From: Bacteroidota bacterium
Lineage (GTDB): Bacteria; Bacteroidota; Bacteroidia; Bacteroidales; JAAUTT01
Direction of reading: 5' to 3'
DNA: 39,050 nucleotides
Assembly (NCBI GenBank): GCA_021779665.1
Contig: JAJYAG010000042.1
Location: 1,784 to 40,833 of the forward strand
The notes below the pieces were generated by a model that did no database searches, had not been told where the DNA came from, and saw nothing but the letters and a program-made list of their open reading frames with translations. This document shows, one piece after another, positions 1-9,162 of the stretch; positions within the stretch are counted from its first letter, which is position 1; each line of letters opens with the position of its first letter. The translations under genes and the position numbers were made by a program.

Positions 1-1
1 G

Positions 2-3000
2 TGTTCAAGCAGTTGTGATGCAAGAGCAGTAGTTACAGTTGTAGGTGGAGTTGGTCCATATACTTATGAATGGAGCGATGCTGGCCTTCCTTCCAATAGT
101 ACCGTAGATCTCTGCAAAGGCACCTATACGGTTACAGTTACTGATGCAATTGGTTGTAAAACAACAGCCACAGTTGATGTTACATCTCCGGACCCAATTA
201 AAATTGATGCTATTACTTACGAAGATACTGTAGCCTGTTATGGTAACACAACTGATTTAACTCTCACTGCTCAGGGTGGAACTTCCAGCTTAAGGTATTC
301 TGTGGATGGTTCTACATTTAAGAATGTAGGCGAAACGTTTACTGGCTTAGCGGCGGGTTCTTATAATATCAGGGTTTTAGATGTAAATAATTGTGAAAAA
401 GATACTACAATAATAATCCATCAACCCACAGAACTCGTCCTTGATTCAGTTACCCACAAGCAAATTCTTTGTGCCGGAGGTAACAATGGTGAAATTCGCG
501 TGTATGTTAAAGGCGGAACTTCTCCTTATAAATTCGATTTGTCAGATGGTACAAGTAATGCAACCGGTATATTTACCGGCCTGGTTGCAGGTAGTTATAC
601 TGTAACAGTTACCGATAAAAACGGTTGCGGCAATATTGTTACAACTCCCGTTAACCTGGTCGATCCTCCGGCTCTTGTTGTGAGCTCTGTTGAGTCCACC
701 AATGTTAAGTGTTTTGGTGAGGATAACGGCTCTGTTTTAATTCATGCCAATGGAGGAACTAAACCATATACTTTCTCTGTTGACGGAGGTGTTACTTTCC
801 AGGAAGATTCAACTTTTAATACACTTATAGCAGGAATTTATAATCCGGTTGTTAAGGATGCTAATGGATGTGAAACTACCGATGCTCCTGTTACAATCAC
901 CGAGCCAACCGATCTTGTCATTACTTCGGTTGCTAAAGTTGATGTTACCTCTTGCTACGAATCTCCGGAAGGTTCCATCGATGTAACAGCTTCAGGTGGT
1001 ACCGGGCCTTTGCTCTATTCTATTAATGGAGGTGTCGATTTCTTTCCAACTTCCAGCTTTACAGGACTGTTCGGAGGAACTTACTCAATCGTGGTTCAGG
1101 ATGCGTCCTTATGTACTGAAACCCAGACTGTAGTTATTGACCGGCCAGCTGAAATTGTAGTAACATCTCTCACCCATACCAATGTAAGTGGTATATCCAA
1201 GGGCTCTATTCATGTAGAGGCAACCGGCGGAACCGGCAGCATTACGTATTCTATTGGAGGAGCCTTCCAGGCCAGCGGCGACTTTATTGATCTGGATCCC
1301 GGTACATATACTGTCACTATCAAGGATTCCAAGCCATGCTTTATTGAAAGAACTGTGGTTATATCCGATTTAATAGTTGATGTTAAAAAGAAAGATGTGA
1401 AATGTTACGGTGAAACTACCGGTGAAATCATTCTCACTGTTCTGTCGGGTGGAAATAATATTCTTTATTCGATTGATGATGGTGTTACATCGCAAGATAG
1501 CGGTCAGTTCCATAATCTTGCCTCGGGTATGTACAATGTTAAGGTTTGGGACGAAACAGGAGCCTCATTTGTGCAAGCTGTCGCTGTTGGCAGCGGAGCT
1601 GAAATTGTTGGCAGTGTTCTGATCAGTAATATTACTACCTGTGCAGGTTCTAATTCAGGTGCGCTGCTGGTTCTTGCAAGCGGTGGTACTGGTAACCGAA
1701 AATATTCGATTAATGATGGTGTTACTTATCAGAAAGACAGTCTGTTTAATAATCTGGTAGCTGGTAATTATGCTATCAGGATTGCCGACGATTCGGGTTG
1801 CTACATACCTAAAACCGCTGTAATAACCGAACCTCCAGTTATTGTTATAACTACGTCAACAACACAGGTGCGCGGTATAACCAAAGGGACTGTTCATGTT
1901 GATGCCACCGGAGGAACCGGTACATTGCAATATTCTCTTGATGGTATTACATATCAGGCTTCACCTGATTTCGCCGATCTGGATGCCAAAACCTACACCG
2001 TTTTTGTGAAGGACGCTAATGATTGCGTTAAATCAGCAGATTTTGAAATTACCCAAAGTCCGTTCTCAGTGAATATAATTGTTAACAACGCTTGTAATGG
2101 CGACAACGGCGCTATTGCTGTATCCTGTGCCGACTGTGTAACAGGAACACGGTATTCGGTTGATGATGGCGCTACCTTCCAGGATGGCCAATTGTTTGGT
2201 AATTTAAAGGTTGGCTCGTATAAACTGGTGATTCCCTTTACATCAGGACCAGACTATAAAGATATTGTTAATGTGCGTCATCCGGGTGTTACAGCTAATA
2301 TTGTCGATGCATCGTGCCGTCAGATTACCGCTAACGGTTCAATACAGCTTACACTTAACAATGCTAACAGTGCTACTTTCCTTTGGTCAAATGGTAGTAC
2401 CGAGCAGAATATCAGTAACCTTCGGGCCGGTAAGTACAAAGTAACTTATGTAACCGACCAGAATTGTACTGTAAAGGACAGCTTTGTGGTTAAGAGTATC
2501 GATTCTTCTTATGTTTTTGCCGGAAGAGATACTGCATTATGTCCAGGAAAGAACCTTGAAATGAAAGCTACAGGTAATAATATTGATCCTACCGAAAACA
2601 TTATTTATAGTTGGCTTCGCGGGGATACTGCTGTTATAGGCAATACAGGTTCATTATTTGTTACTCCGGATGTGCCTTCAACTTATGTTGTTTACATGAA
2701 TTACAAATCATGTATCAGCAAAGATACAATAAGTGTGAATTTGCATCCGGTGCTTGGCCTTTATGCAGGTAAGGATACTACCGTTGGAGAAGGATATGCA
2801 TTGCAGTTAAATGCAACCAGTGGAACAGGGTTCGATTTCGTACGGTATAAATGGGAGCCATCGGATTATTTGGATTCAGATACTTTGAAATCGCCGATGC
2901 TCACTCCTTCAGGAGCCCAGCCTGCACTTGTGCCTTATACTGTAATTGCCACCACTCTTGAAGGTTGTATTGAGATTGATACCGTTTACATATCAATTGT

Positions 3001-3274
3001 CGGTAAGATTCATCCTTATTCCGGATTCACGCCTAATGGTGACCAGGTTAACGATTACTGGGTGATTGATAATGCCGAGGCTTATCCTGACCTGAATGTC
3101 ACAGTGTTTAACCGGTGGGGCGAGAAGGTATTCCAATCCAAAGGTTATGGCGGAGATAAGAAATTCGATGGTACCCGAAATGGTAAAAACTTACCTGAAG
3201 GAACTTATTACTATGTGATTGAATCTGGTGATGGTTCAAACCGGAAATCTGGTCCGCTTACAATTATGAGATAA
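2..3274 (+). CDS. SprB-repeat surface protein with type IX secretion type B C-terminal domain (5' partial)
   Basis: The frame is open from base 2, so the gene enters from the left and about 1090 residues are visible. The GTG at 302 is internal, not the start. About eleven SprB-like repeats of 75-85 residues fill bases 2-2500; each has a G-x-I/V core, a GGT-x-x-Y turn, a YS-x-DGG stretch and a closing D-x-x-GC. Two Ig/PKD-like segments follow. The last 90 or so residues (bases about 3010-3271) are the gliding-motility-associated CHU_C domain, with FTPNGD, FNRWGEKVF and PEGTYYYVI motifs. In the family this domain directs export through the type IX secretion system and retention at the surface. 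The porP/sprF-like gene directly downstream is the usual partner for such type B cargo. Likely role: a large surface adhesin or gliding-type filament; the ligand cannot be told. Confidence 0.93.
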   Translation, partial: CSSSCDARAVVTVVGGVGPYTYEWSDAGLPSNSTVDLCKGTYTVTVTDAIGCKTTATVDVTSPDPIKIDAITYEDTVACYGNTTDLTLTAQGGTSSLRYSVDGSTFKNVGETFTGLAAGSYNIRVLDVNNCEKDTTIIIHQPTELVLDSVTHKQILCAGGNNGEIRVYVKGGTSPYKFDLSDGTSNATGIFTGLVAGSYTVTVTDKNGCGNIVTTPVNLVDPPALVVSSVESTNVKCFGEDNGSVLIHANGGTKPYTFSVDGGVTFQEDSTFNTLIAGIYNPVVKDANGCETTDAPVTITEPTDLVITSVAKVDVTSCYESPEGSIDVTASGGTGPLLYSINGGVDFFPTSSFTGLFGGTYSIVVQDASLCTETQTVVIDRPAEIVVTSLTHTNVSGISKGSIHVEATGGTGSITYSIGGAFQASGDFIDLDPGTYTVTIKDSKPCFIERTVVISDLIVDVKKKDVKCYGETTGEIILTVLSGGNNILYSIDDGVTSQDSGQFHNLASGMYNVKVWDETGASFVQAVAVGSGAEIVGSVLISNITTCAGSNSGALLVLASGGTGNRKYSINDGVTYQKDSLFNNLVAGNYAIRIADDSGCYIPKTAVITEPPVIVITTSTTQVRGITKGTVHVDATGGTGTLQYSLDGITYQASPDFADLDAKTYTVFVKDANDCVKSADFEITQSPFSVNIIVNNACNGDNGAIAVSCADCVTGTRYSVDDGATFQDGQLFGNLKVGSYKLVIPFTSGPDYKDIVNVRHPGVTANIVDASCRQITANGSIQLTLNNANSATFLWSNGSTEQNISNLRAGKYKVTYVTDQNCTVKDSFVVKSIDSSYVFAGRDTALCPGKNLEMKATGNNIDPTENIIYSWLRGDTAVIGNTGSLFVTPDVPSTYVVYMNYKSCISKDTISVNLHPVLGLYAGKDTTVGEGYALQLNATSGTGFDFVRYKWEPSDYLDSDTLKSPMLTPSGAQPALVPYTVIATTLEGCIEIDTVYISIVGKIHPYSGFTPNGDQVNDYWVIDNAEAYPDLNVTVFNRWGEKVFQSKGYGGDKKFDGTRNGKNLPEGTYYYVIESGDGSNRKSGPLTIMR

Positions 3275-3277
3275 AAT

Positions 3278-3306
3278 GCTGTTCCCGGTACCCTAACGGG
3301 AACAGC
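3278..3306 (+). terminator. Intercistronic hairpin between SprB-like gene and porP/sprF
   Basis: A perfect 10-bp stem, GCTGTTCCCG at 3278-3287 and CGGGAACAGC at 3297-3306, with a 9-base loop, starts three bases after the stop codon. Only TTAA follows, not a T-run, so it may be a weak or partial terminator, or an mRNA-stabilising hairpin setting the cargo-to-PorP ratio. Confidence 0.55.
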
Positions 3307-3325
3307 TTAACCAAAATATGGCTAA

Positions 3326-4240
3326 ATGAAGAGAAAACTTTTACTTTTACTTACAGGAATCCTATTGATGACGACATTCAGAGCGAATGCCCAGCAGGAT
3401 TATCAGCTTACATTATATATGCTGAATCCTTTCATCTATAATCCTGCTATAGCCTCGACTCCCAATTTTTGGCAAATTCGGTCAAACCACCGTTTTCAAT
3501 GGGTAGGTATGACTGATCCTCCTGTAACTAATGTTATTTCTGCATTTGGACCTCATAAAAAAAAGGATATGGGTTACGGCGGGAATCTTTTGTATGATGT
3601 AACCGGTCCTACCAGTCGCATGCAGTTGAACGGGGTTTATTCGTATAATGTTGCCCTTGTTGGAGATGTGAGAATGTCTATGGGACTCGCCGCGGGTGTA
3701 ATGCAGTACAAAGTTGATGGAACTAAAATTACATTGCCCGACGAAAATGATCCGGTATTACAGCCATCCATATATTCAAAAATAGCTCCTGATGCTTCGG
3801 TGGGAGTATATTTTTGGAACCCTGAATTTTATGGAGGATTTTCGGTAAAACAATTGTTAAATAATACTATTAAGCTTAGTGCCGCCGATGCTGATCAAAG
3901 TGTTATGAATAAACTAAAATCTCACTTTTATCTGGTGGGAGGATATAAGCGAACTATAAACAGAGAATGGGCAATTGAACCCGGAATTATGATTAAAAAG
4001 GTGGTTCCGGCACCATACCAGGTTGAAATCAGCTGTAAGGTAATTTACGATAAAGTATTCTGGGGCGGCGTATCTTTCCGCTCGTCCGATGCTGTTTCGG
4101 TAGTACTGGGTTATACATACGACAGAAAAATATTCTTTGGCTATACTTACGATGTAGGCATAAACGACATGCGCAAATACAACAGTGGATCTCACGAAAT
4201 TTGTATAGGCTATAATTTTGCTGTCAGCCGAAAACGGTAA
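3326..4240 (+). CDS. PorP/SprF family type IX secretion system membrane protein
   Basis: 304 residues. The N-terminus has a signal peptide (KRK, then a leucine-rich core, then FRANAQQ at about 20-24). The mature protein begins with the family hallmark of QDYQLTLYMLNPFIYNPAIA, followed by alternating beta-strand sequence typical of an outer-membrane barrel. PorP/SprF proteins anchor or help export cargo that has type B C-terminal domains; SprF is needed for SprB secretion in gliding Bacteroidota. This gene lies 51 bases after an SprB-like cargo gene, so the two very likely form one such pair. The ATG at 3326 is chosen because it gives the complete signal peptide. Confidence 0.92.
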   Translation: MKRKLLLLLTGILLMTTFRANAQQDYQLTLYMLNPFIYNPAIASTPNFWQIRSNHRFQWVGMTDPPVTNVISAFGPHKKKDMGYGGNLLYDVTGPTSRMQLNGVYSYNVALVGDVRMSMGLAAGVMQYKVDGTKITLPDENDPVLQPSIYSKIAPDASVGVYFWNPEFYGGFSVKQLLNNTIKLSAADADQSVMNKLKSHFYLVGGYKRTINREWAIEPGIMIKKVVPAPYQVEISCKVIYDKVFWGGVSFRSSDAVSVVLGYTYDRKIFFGYTYDVGINDMRKYNSGSHEICIGYNFAVSRKR

Positions 4241-4246
4241 ATGTAA

Positions 4247-4361
4247 TTTTTCTGATTTTTATCAGAAAAAACATTCTAAATTTGCTTCAACAATCAAAGG
4301 CTTTTTAACTTTTTTTAATATCAATGAAACTAAAAAAAGCCTTTGATTGTTGTTCTTTTTT
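4247..4361 (+). terminator. Two tandem hairpins, the second a perfect 19-bp stem with T-run
   Basis: Seven bases after the porP/sprF stop there is a 10-bp stem (TTTTTCTGAT at 4247-4256 with ATCAGAAAAA at 4261-4270, loop of four T). A much larger element follows. CAACAATCAAAGGCTTTTT at 4288-4306 is exactly complementary to 4334-4352, with a 27-base loop, and TTCTTTTTTT follows at 4353-4361. The second element is a good rho-independent terminator for the SprB-like/porP transcript, although its loop is long for one. Confidence 0.75.
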
Positions 4362-4381
4362 TAGGAGTTTAAATAAATTCG
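4350..4381 (+). promoter_or_regulatory. Possible promoter for prc
   Basis: TTG at 4350-4352 lies 21 bases before TAAATTCG (4374-4381), one mismatch from the Bacteroidota -7 consensus TAnnTTTG. The start codon is at 4411. The TTG overlaps the arm of the upstream terminator hairpin, so the assignment is weak. Confidence 0.3.
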
Positions 4382-4410
4382 AATCTTTTCTTTTACAAAT
4401 ATATTAACGA

Positions 4411-6543
4411 ATGAAAGCAGGTACAAGACGATTTTTTAAGGTAGTTCTACCTTTGATGGTAATGGCGTTGGTGATCCTGGCATCTTACACTTATTGTCAC
4501 CGTGAAACAAAGGAACAGGTGCTGATGCAGATAGTTACTCAAACCCTCGATATGGCTCATTTCAATCCTCTTCAAATAAATGATGAGTTTTCGGAAAAAG
4601 TTTATGATTTGTATATCAAGCGTATGGATTTTGGAAAGCGCTTTTTTACAAAGGAAGATATAAAGAAATTGGAAGATTATAAAACTAAGATTGACGATGA
4701 AGTTAAATCTCATAGTTTCGAATTTTATAATCAGGCTAATTTACTGTATAATGATAAAGTTCAGCTTGTAAAAGGATTTTATCAGGAACTACTCTCAAAG
4801 CCCTTTGATTTCTCCGTTTCTGAAACATTGGAAAGTGACGCTGATAAAGCTGATTATGCCGCCAACAATGAGAAACTTAAGGATTTATGGAGAAAATCTT
4901 TGAAGTATCAGGTTTTGACCCGGATAGATGATATGATGGATCTTCAGGAAAAGCGCAAAGCCTCCAAGGGTAATAAGGCCGATACAGCTAAGGTTAAAAC
5001 ATTCGCCGAGATGGAAGCAGATGCTCGTTCAAAAGTTTTAAACTTGTATAATGATTATTTTAAACGAATTGAACAACAGGACGATACTGATAAGTTTTCG
5101 GCTTTCGTGAATGCTGTTACAAATGTTTACGACCCTCATACTCAGTATCTGCCCCCCACTGATAAAGAAAATTTTAATATTTCAATATCCGGCCAGCTCG
5201 AAGGTATTGGAGCTCAGCTGCAGGAAAGTGATGGCAATATTAAAATTGTAAATATTGTTCCTGGCAGCCCGTCATGGCTGAATGGTAAGTTGCAGGCCAA
5301 TGATATTATTATGAGAGTTGGTCAGGAAAGCCAGGAACCTGTTGATCTTTACGGGATGAAAATTGACGATGCTGTTAAGCTGATTCGTGGAAAGAAAGGA
5401 ACCAAGGTTCATCTTACAGTTAAAAAATATATTAACGATTCCATAATCAATGTTATACTTACCCGCGATGTGATTGTTCTGGAAGAAACCTTTGCAAAAT
5501 CAGCTGTTATTTCCAAACCAGGCTCTTCCGACAAATTTGGCTACATATACCTGCCTAAATTCTATGTCGATTTCGACAGGACCGAAACTGGCCGTAATTG
5601 CGCTGATGATGTTGCTAAAGAAATTTCAAAACTTAAAAGTGAAAACATAAAAGGACTTGTTCTCGACTTAAGAGAGAATGGAGGAGGGTCGTTGCCTGAT
5701 GCAGTGCGTATGGCCGGCTTGTTTATTCCAAAAGGTCCCATTGTTCAGGTTAAGGCTAAAGTTGGTCCCACAAGGGTTTTGGAAGATAAGGATCCGACTG
5801 TTCAATACGGTGGACCTCTGGTTATTTTGGTAAATTCTTTCAGTGCCTCTGCTTCCGAAATTCTCGCGGCAGCTATGCAGGATTATAAAAGAGCAATAAT
5901 CATAGGAACTCCTTCAACTTTTGGAAAGGGAACGGTTCAGACCTTTGTGCCTCTCGATGAGCAGGTTGGTGGAAGTTATTCAAATTTAAGGCCTTTGGGC
6001 GAATTGTTAATCACCATTCAGAAGTTCTATAGAATTAATGGAGGGGCTACTCAATTAAAAGGTGTTACTCCCGATATTATTATTCCCGACGCTTATAGTG
6101 AAATGGAACTTGGGGAAAGAGAACAGGATTATTATATGCCCTGGACCAAGATTGAACCGGTAAGTTACACCATGTGGAATGGAATAAAGGATTTTGATAA
6201 TATCGTTAAAAGGGAAAAATCCAATGTCGAAACTGATCCTGATATTCTGGTGGTGAAGGAGCAATCCAAAACCCTTAAAAAATTAAAGGATGAAACGCTT
6301 ATTCCACTGAAACTTGAAGAGTATAACAAAATGGAGAAGAGTCATCGTGAAATGACAAAGCGCTTTGATGAGTTTTCTAAAAAGGAAAATGGTTTGGCAG
6401 TTCAGAGTTTAAGTTCTGATTTAGCTTTGGCTAAGAGCGATACATCTAAACTGGCCAGAATGGATGCCTGGATTAAAGAACTTAAAAAGGATTTATATCT
6501 GAGAGAAGCTATAAAAGTTGCCGGCGCAATAGCCGCAAATTAA
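4411..6543 (+). CDS. prc: Carboxy-terminal processing (tail-specific) protease, S41 family
   Basis: 710 residues, the usual length of the long Prc/Tsp form. A single N-terminal hydrophobic segment (about 10-27) is a signal peptide or anchor, so the enzyme acts in the periplasm. In order it has an N-terminal Tsp helical domain (about 35-245, ending in DPHTQYLPP), a PDZ domain (about 255-345, with GIGAQLQ and the NDII-x-RVG core), the S41 catalytic domain (about 360-560) and a C-terminal lysine-rich helical tail. The Ser-Lys dyad is visible as S480 in FSASASE and K506 in FGKGTVQ. The family degrades periplasmic proteins from their C-termini and processes envelope proteins. The gene stands alone between two terminators. 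Confidence 0.95.
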   Translation: MKAGTRRFFKVVLPLMVMALVILASYTYCHRETKEQVLMQIVTQTLDMAHFNPLQINDEFSEKVYDLYIKRMDFGKRFFTKEDIKKLEDYKTKIDDEVKSHSFEFYNQANLLYNDKVQLVKGFYQELLSKPFDFSVSETLESDADKADYAANNEKLKDLWRKSLKYQVLTRIDDMMDLQEKRKASKGNKADTAKVKTFAEMEADARSKVLNLYNDYFKRIEQQDDTDKFSAFVNAVTNVYDPHTQYLPPTDKENFNISISGQLEGIGAQLQESDGNIKIVNIVPGSPSWLNGKLQANDIIMRVGQESQEPVDLYGMKIDDAVKLIRGKKGTKVHLTVKKYINDSIINVILTRDVIVLEETFAKSAVISKPGSSDKFGYIYLPKFYVDFDRTETGRNCADDVAKEISKLKSENIKGLVLDLRENGGGSLPDAVRMAGLFIPKGPIVQVKAKVGPTRVLEDKDPTVQYGGPLVILVNSFSASASEILAAAMQDYKRAIIIGTPSTFGKGTVQTFVPLDEQVGGSYSNLRPLGELLITIQKFYRINGGATQLKGVTPDIIIPDAYSEMELGEREQDYYMPWTKIEPVSYTMWNGIKDFDNIVKREKSNVETDPDILVVKEQSKTLKKLKDETLIPLKLEEYNKMEKSHREMTKRFDEFSKKENGLAVQSLSSDLALAKSDTSKLARMDAWIKELKKDLYLREAIKVAGAIAAN

Positions 6544-6563
6544 ACGCATCTTTTTACCTTATT

Positions 6564-6602
6564 AATAGGCAATGGATTAATCTAAATTCATTGCCTATTT
6601 TT
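6564..6602 (+). terminator. Terminator downstream of prc
   Basis: The 11-bp perfect stem AATAGGCAATG (6564-6574) and CATTGCCTATT (6589-6599) has a 14-base loop and is followed by a short T stretch. It begins 21 bases after the stop codon. Confidence 0.7.
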
Positions 6603-6620
6603 ATGCCTGTATTTTTTCAT

Positions 6621-6628
6621 TAAATTTG
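6621..6628 (+). promoter_or_regulatory. Promoter -7 element for phosphofructokinase gene
   Basis: TAAATTTG matches the Bacteroidota -7 consensus TAnnTTTG exactly and lies 22 bases before the ATG. The -33 region shows only a T-run (6598-6602) at the right distance, not a clear TTG. Confidence 0.5.
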
Positions 6629-6650
6629 ATATAACTTTTATCTTATAGTT

Positions 6651-7772
6651 ATGGCAGAGTATATTGGAGTTTTAACATCGGGTGGGGATACCCCGGGTCT
6701 CAATGCAGCAATCAGGGGATTGGGGAAAGCAGCACAAAACCAGTACGATATTGAAGTTATTGGGTTTAAGGATGGATTTAGGGGATTAATGGAAAACAGG
6801 TTTGTTCGGCTTGATAAATCCAGTTTGTCAGGCATCTTAACTGTTGGAGGTACAGTTTTGGGAACCAGTCGTGATAAACCCAATAAAATGCCTGTGGGAG
6901 GCAGAACTTTGGACATGACCGATGTAATTGCTGAAAATTATCACAAACATCACCTCGATGCACTTGTTTGTCTTGGAGGTGGCGGTACTATAAAAAATGC
7001 TTATCTTTTGAAACAGATGGGGCTGAATGTTATTACCCTGCCTAAGACCATTGATAATGATGTTGCCATGACCGACATAACTTTTGGTTTTGACACCGCC
7101 TTAGGTATTGCTGTTGAAGCTATTGACAGATTACACAGTACTGCATATAGCCATCATCGTATTATTGTTGTCGAAATAATGGGCCACCGGGCAGGATGGC
7201 TTGCACTTGGGGCAGGAATATCCGGTGGTGCCGACGTAATTCTGATTCCCGAAATACCTTACGATATTGATATTGTTGCAGAGTCTATTCTCAAAAGAGT
7301 ACGCAACGGTTCTCATTTTAGTATCGTAGCAGTTGCTGAAGGGGCTATTTCAAAAAAAGCGGCTAAAAAAGTAAAAGAGTATAAAGAAAAGATAGATAAG
7401 GCTGATGATAAGAAAGAAAGGTCCAAGCTCAAGGAAGAACTGAGTATTTACAGGGTTGCTCATGAGGGACATTCTCTGGATCTGGCCAGGCAGCTTGAGG
7501 AATTGACAGGAGTAGAGTCCAGAACAACCATTTTGGGCCACTTGCAGAGAGGAGGGACACCTTCTGCTGCCGATCGTTTATTAGCAACCAGGTTGGGCAC
7601 TGCCTGTGCCGATTATATCAAAAAGGGAATTTACGGGGTTATGGTCGCTGCAAAGGGAGATACCACAGAGCCTGTTCTTTTGGAAGATGTAGTTGGCAAA
7701 CGAAAAGTGGTTCCAATGGATCATGCCTGGGTAAGGAGTGCCCGGGCTGTAGGAACCTGTTTGGGAGATTAA
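6651..7772 (+). CDS. pfkA: 6-phosphofructokinase, mixed ATP/PPi (group III-like) subfamily
   Basis: 373 residues, longer than the 320-residue E. coli type because of a charged helical insert (about 235-262). It phosphorylates fructose 6-phosphate in glycolysis. Recognisable motifs are [15 protein letters not shown] (9-23), GGGGT (109-113), PKTIDND (131-137) with catalytic D135, and [11 protein letters not shown] (177-187) for sugar-phosphate binding. At the two positions that usually sort donors (E. coli 104 and 124), it has Gly112 (ATP-like) and Lys132 (PPi-like). The aspartate of the usual GGDGS motif is glycine (G111). The phosphoryl donor therefore cannot be settled by reading. The gene is a single transcription unit, convergent with rseP across a shared terminator. 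Confidence 0.93.
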   Translation: MAEYIGVLTSGGDTPGLNAAIRGLGKAAQNQYDIEVIGFKDGFRGLMENRFVRLDKSSLSGILTVGGTVLGTSRDKPNKMPVGGRTLDMTDVIAENYHKHHLDALVCLGGGGTIKNAYLLKQMGLNVITLPKTIDNDVAMTDITFGFDTALGIAVEAIDRLHSTAYSHHRIIVVEIMGHRAGWLALGAGISGGADVILIPEIPYDIDIVAESILKRVRNGSHFSIVAVAEGAISKKAAKKVKEYKEKIDKADDKKERSKLKEELSIYRVAHEGHSLDLARQLEELTGVESRTTILGHLQRGGTPSAADRLLATRLGTACADYIKKGIYGVMVAAKGDTTEPVLLEDVVGKRKVVPMDHAWVRSARAVGTCLGD

Positions 7773-7778
7773 TAAAAC

Positions 7779-7813
7779 AAAAAAGCCGATTGATTTCTCA
7801 GTCGGCTTTTTTT
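7779..7813. terminator. Bidirectional terminator between pfkA and rseP
   Basis: GCCGA (7785-7789) pairs with TCGGC (7802-7806), flanked by an A-run on the left and a T-run on the right that extend the stem. It works in both directions and serves two convergent genes. Confidence 0.85.
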
Positions 7814-7834
7814 GTTTATTAATGCATTAAGGCA

Positions 7835-9145
7835 TTATTTAAATAATCGGAAAACATCATTTAGGTTAGCGTATATCAATAAACCGAACAGGATTACCAA
7901 GCCACCAATTTGAGCATATTCCATAAATTTATCCCCAGGTTTTCTGCCGGTTATCATTTCGTAAAGAAGGAATATCACATGACCACCGTCTAAAGCCGGA
8001 ATAGGAAGAATATTCATAAAGGCTAAGATGATCGAAAGAAAAGCTGTCAATGTCCAGAATGATTCCCAGTCCCAAACTCCCGGAAATATTTTGCCAATGG
8101 TAATAAAGCCTCCTAATGATTCAGGCGATTTTGGTATCAGTTTAAACTGTTTGATATAATCTTTTAAGGTCTTTATTCCTTTATTAATACCTGCAGGAAT
8201 CGATTCCCAGAATCCATATTCTATCTTTTTCAGTTCAAAGAACTTACTCATATCTCCCTGTGGGTAGATACCTAACAATCCATCTTCAGGAACAACAATT
8301 TTAACATGTTTTATGCTGTCGTTTCGCAGAAGGGTAACTGTTACCTCTTTTTTCTTATGTTTTGAAAGTTCGGTGCGGAACTCATCAAAGTATTCAACTT
8401 TTACCGAATCGATAGCTGTAAGTTTGTCGCCCTTTTTTATTCCTGCTCCAATGGCAGGGGAGTCTTTTACAAAGTCTTCAACATAAAAAGGGAACCTCGG
8501 AGTGATAAATTCTTTTGGTTTGTCCAGCAAATCTTTTATTAACGATTCTTTAAGAGGTACGTTAACCATTTGGCCATTCCGTTCAACCTGGACACTCTTG
8601 GATAGGTTTAAAACTATATGGGGAACAACATCTCTGAAATTCTCAATTACATGGTTATCAACTGAGACTATTTTGTCGCCGTTTCTTAATCCGTTTTGCA
8701 AAGCAAGAGAATCGCAGCTTATACCGTATTTAACATTTTTGGTAGGCAGGTATTCTTCGCCCCACACATACAAAACCATCGAATAAATTACCAATGCCAG
8801 AATGAAGTTCACCAATACTCCGCCAACCATAATCAGTAACCGCTGCCAGGAAGGCTTTGAGCGGAATTCATAAGGTTGTGGGGGTTGTTTCATTTGTTCA
8901 ATATCCATGGATTCGTCGATCATTCCCGAGATTTTTACATAACCACCCAACGGAAGCCAGCCGATACCATATTCGGTTTCTCCTTTCTTAAACTTCAATA
9001 GCGAAAACCATGGATTGAAAAAGAGGTAAAACTTTTCGACACGCGTTTTAAATAATTTTGCAAAAAAGAAGTGACCCATTTCGTGCAGGACCACCAGAAT
9101 TGTGAGACTTAATAAGAACTGTGCAATCTTTATTAATATTTCCAT
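7835..9145 (-). CDS. rseP: Site-2 intramembrane metalloprotease RseP
   Basis: 436 residues. The zinc site HEMGH (H21, E22, H25) lies in the first membrane segment (about 8-30), and the third ligand motif is LDG (385-387) in IPALDGGH. Two PDZ-like regions lie between the membrane segments (about 130-220 and 225-300; GLRNGDKIVSVD and GIKKGDKLTAID). Further membrane helices are near 105-125, 358-380 and 415-430. The family cuts transmembrane anti-sigma factors and remnant signal peptides in the inner membrane. It follows dxr by 17 bases, a pairing common in Bacteroidota, and ends at the shared terminator with pfkA. A FecR anti-sigma factor, a possible type of substrate, is encoded in this window near 37-38 kb, but nothing links the two directly. 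Confidence 0.96.
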   Translation of the reverse strand: MEILIKIAQFLLSLTILVVLHEMGHFFFAKLFKTRVEKFYLFFNPWFSLLKFKKGETEYGIGWLPLGGYVKISGMIDESMDIEQMKQPPQPYEFRSKPSWQRLLIMVGGVLVNFILALVIYSMVLYVWGEEYLPTKNVKYGISCDSLALQNGLRNGDKIVSVDNHVIENFRDVVPHIVLNLSKSVQVERNGQMVNVPLKESLIKDLLDKPKEFITPRFPFYVEDFVKDSPAIGAGIKKGDKLTAIDSVKVEYFDEFRTELSKHKKKEVTVTLLRNDSIKHVKIVVPEDGLLGIYPQGDMSKFFELKKIEYGFWESIPAGINKGIKTLKDYIKQFKLIPKSPESLGGFITIGKIFPGVWDWESFWTLTAFLSIILAFMNILPIPALDGGHVIFLLYEMITGRKPGDKFMEYAQIGGLVILFGLLIYANLNDVFRLFK

Positions 9146-9162
9146 TATAATTTATTATCAAA

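Noticed and set aside
3318-3329. Three-codon frame ATG-GCT-AAA-TGA overlapping the porP/sprF start as ATGA
   Set aside because: Such a short frame is expected by chance; no leader-peptide signature or regulatory codons are present.
3914-4195. Antisense frame of 93 codons inside porP/sprF, and many similar frames opposite other genes
   Set aside because: They mirror the coding strand, lack domain-like sequence and have no promoter or spacing that fits a gene.
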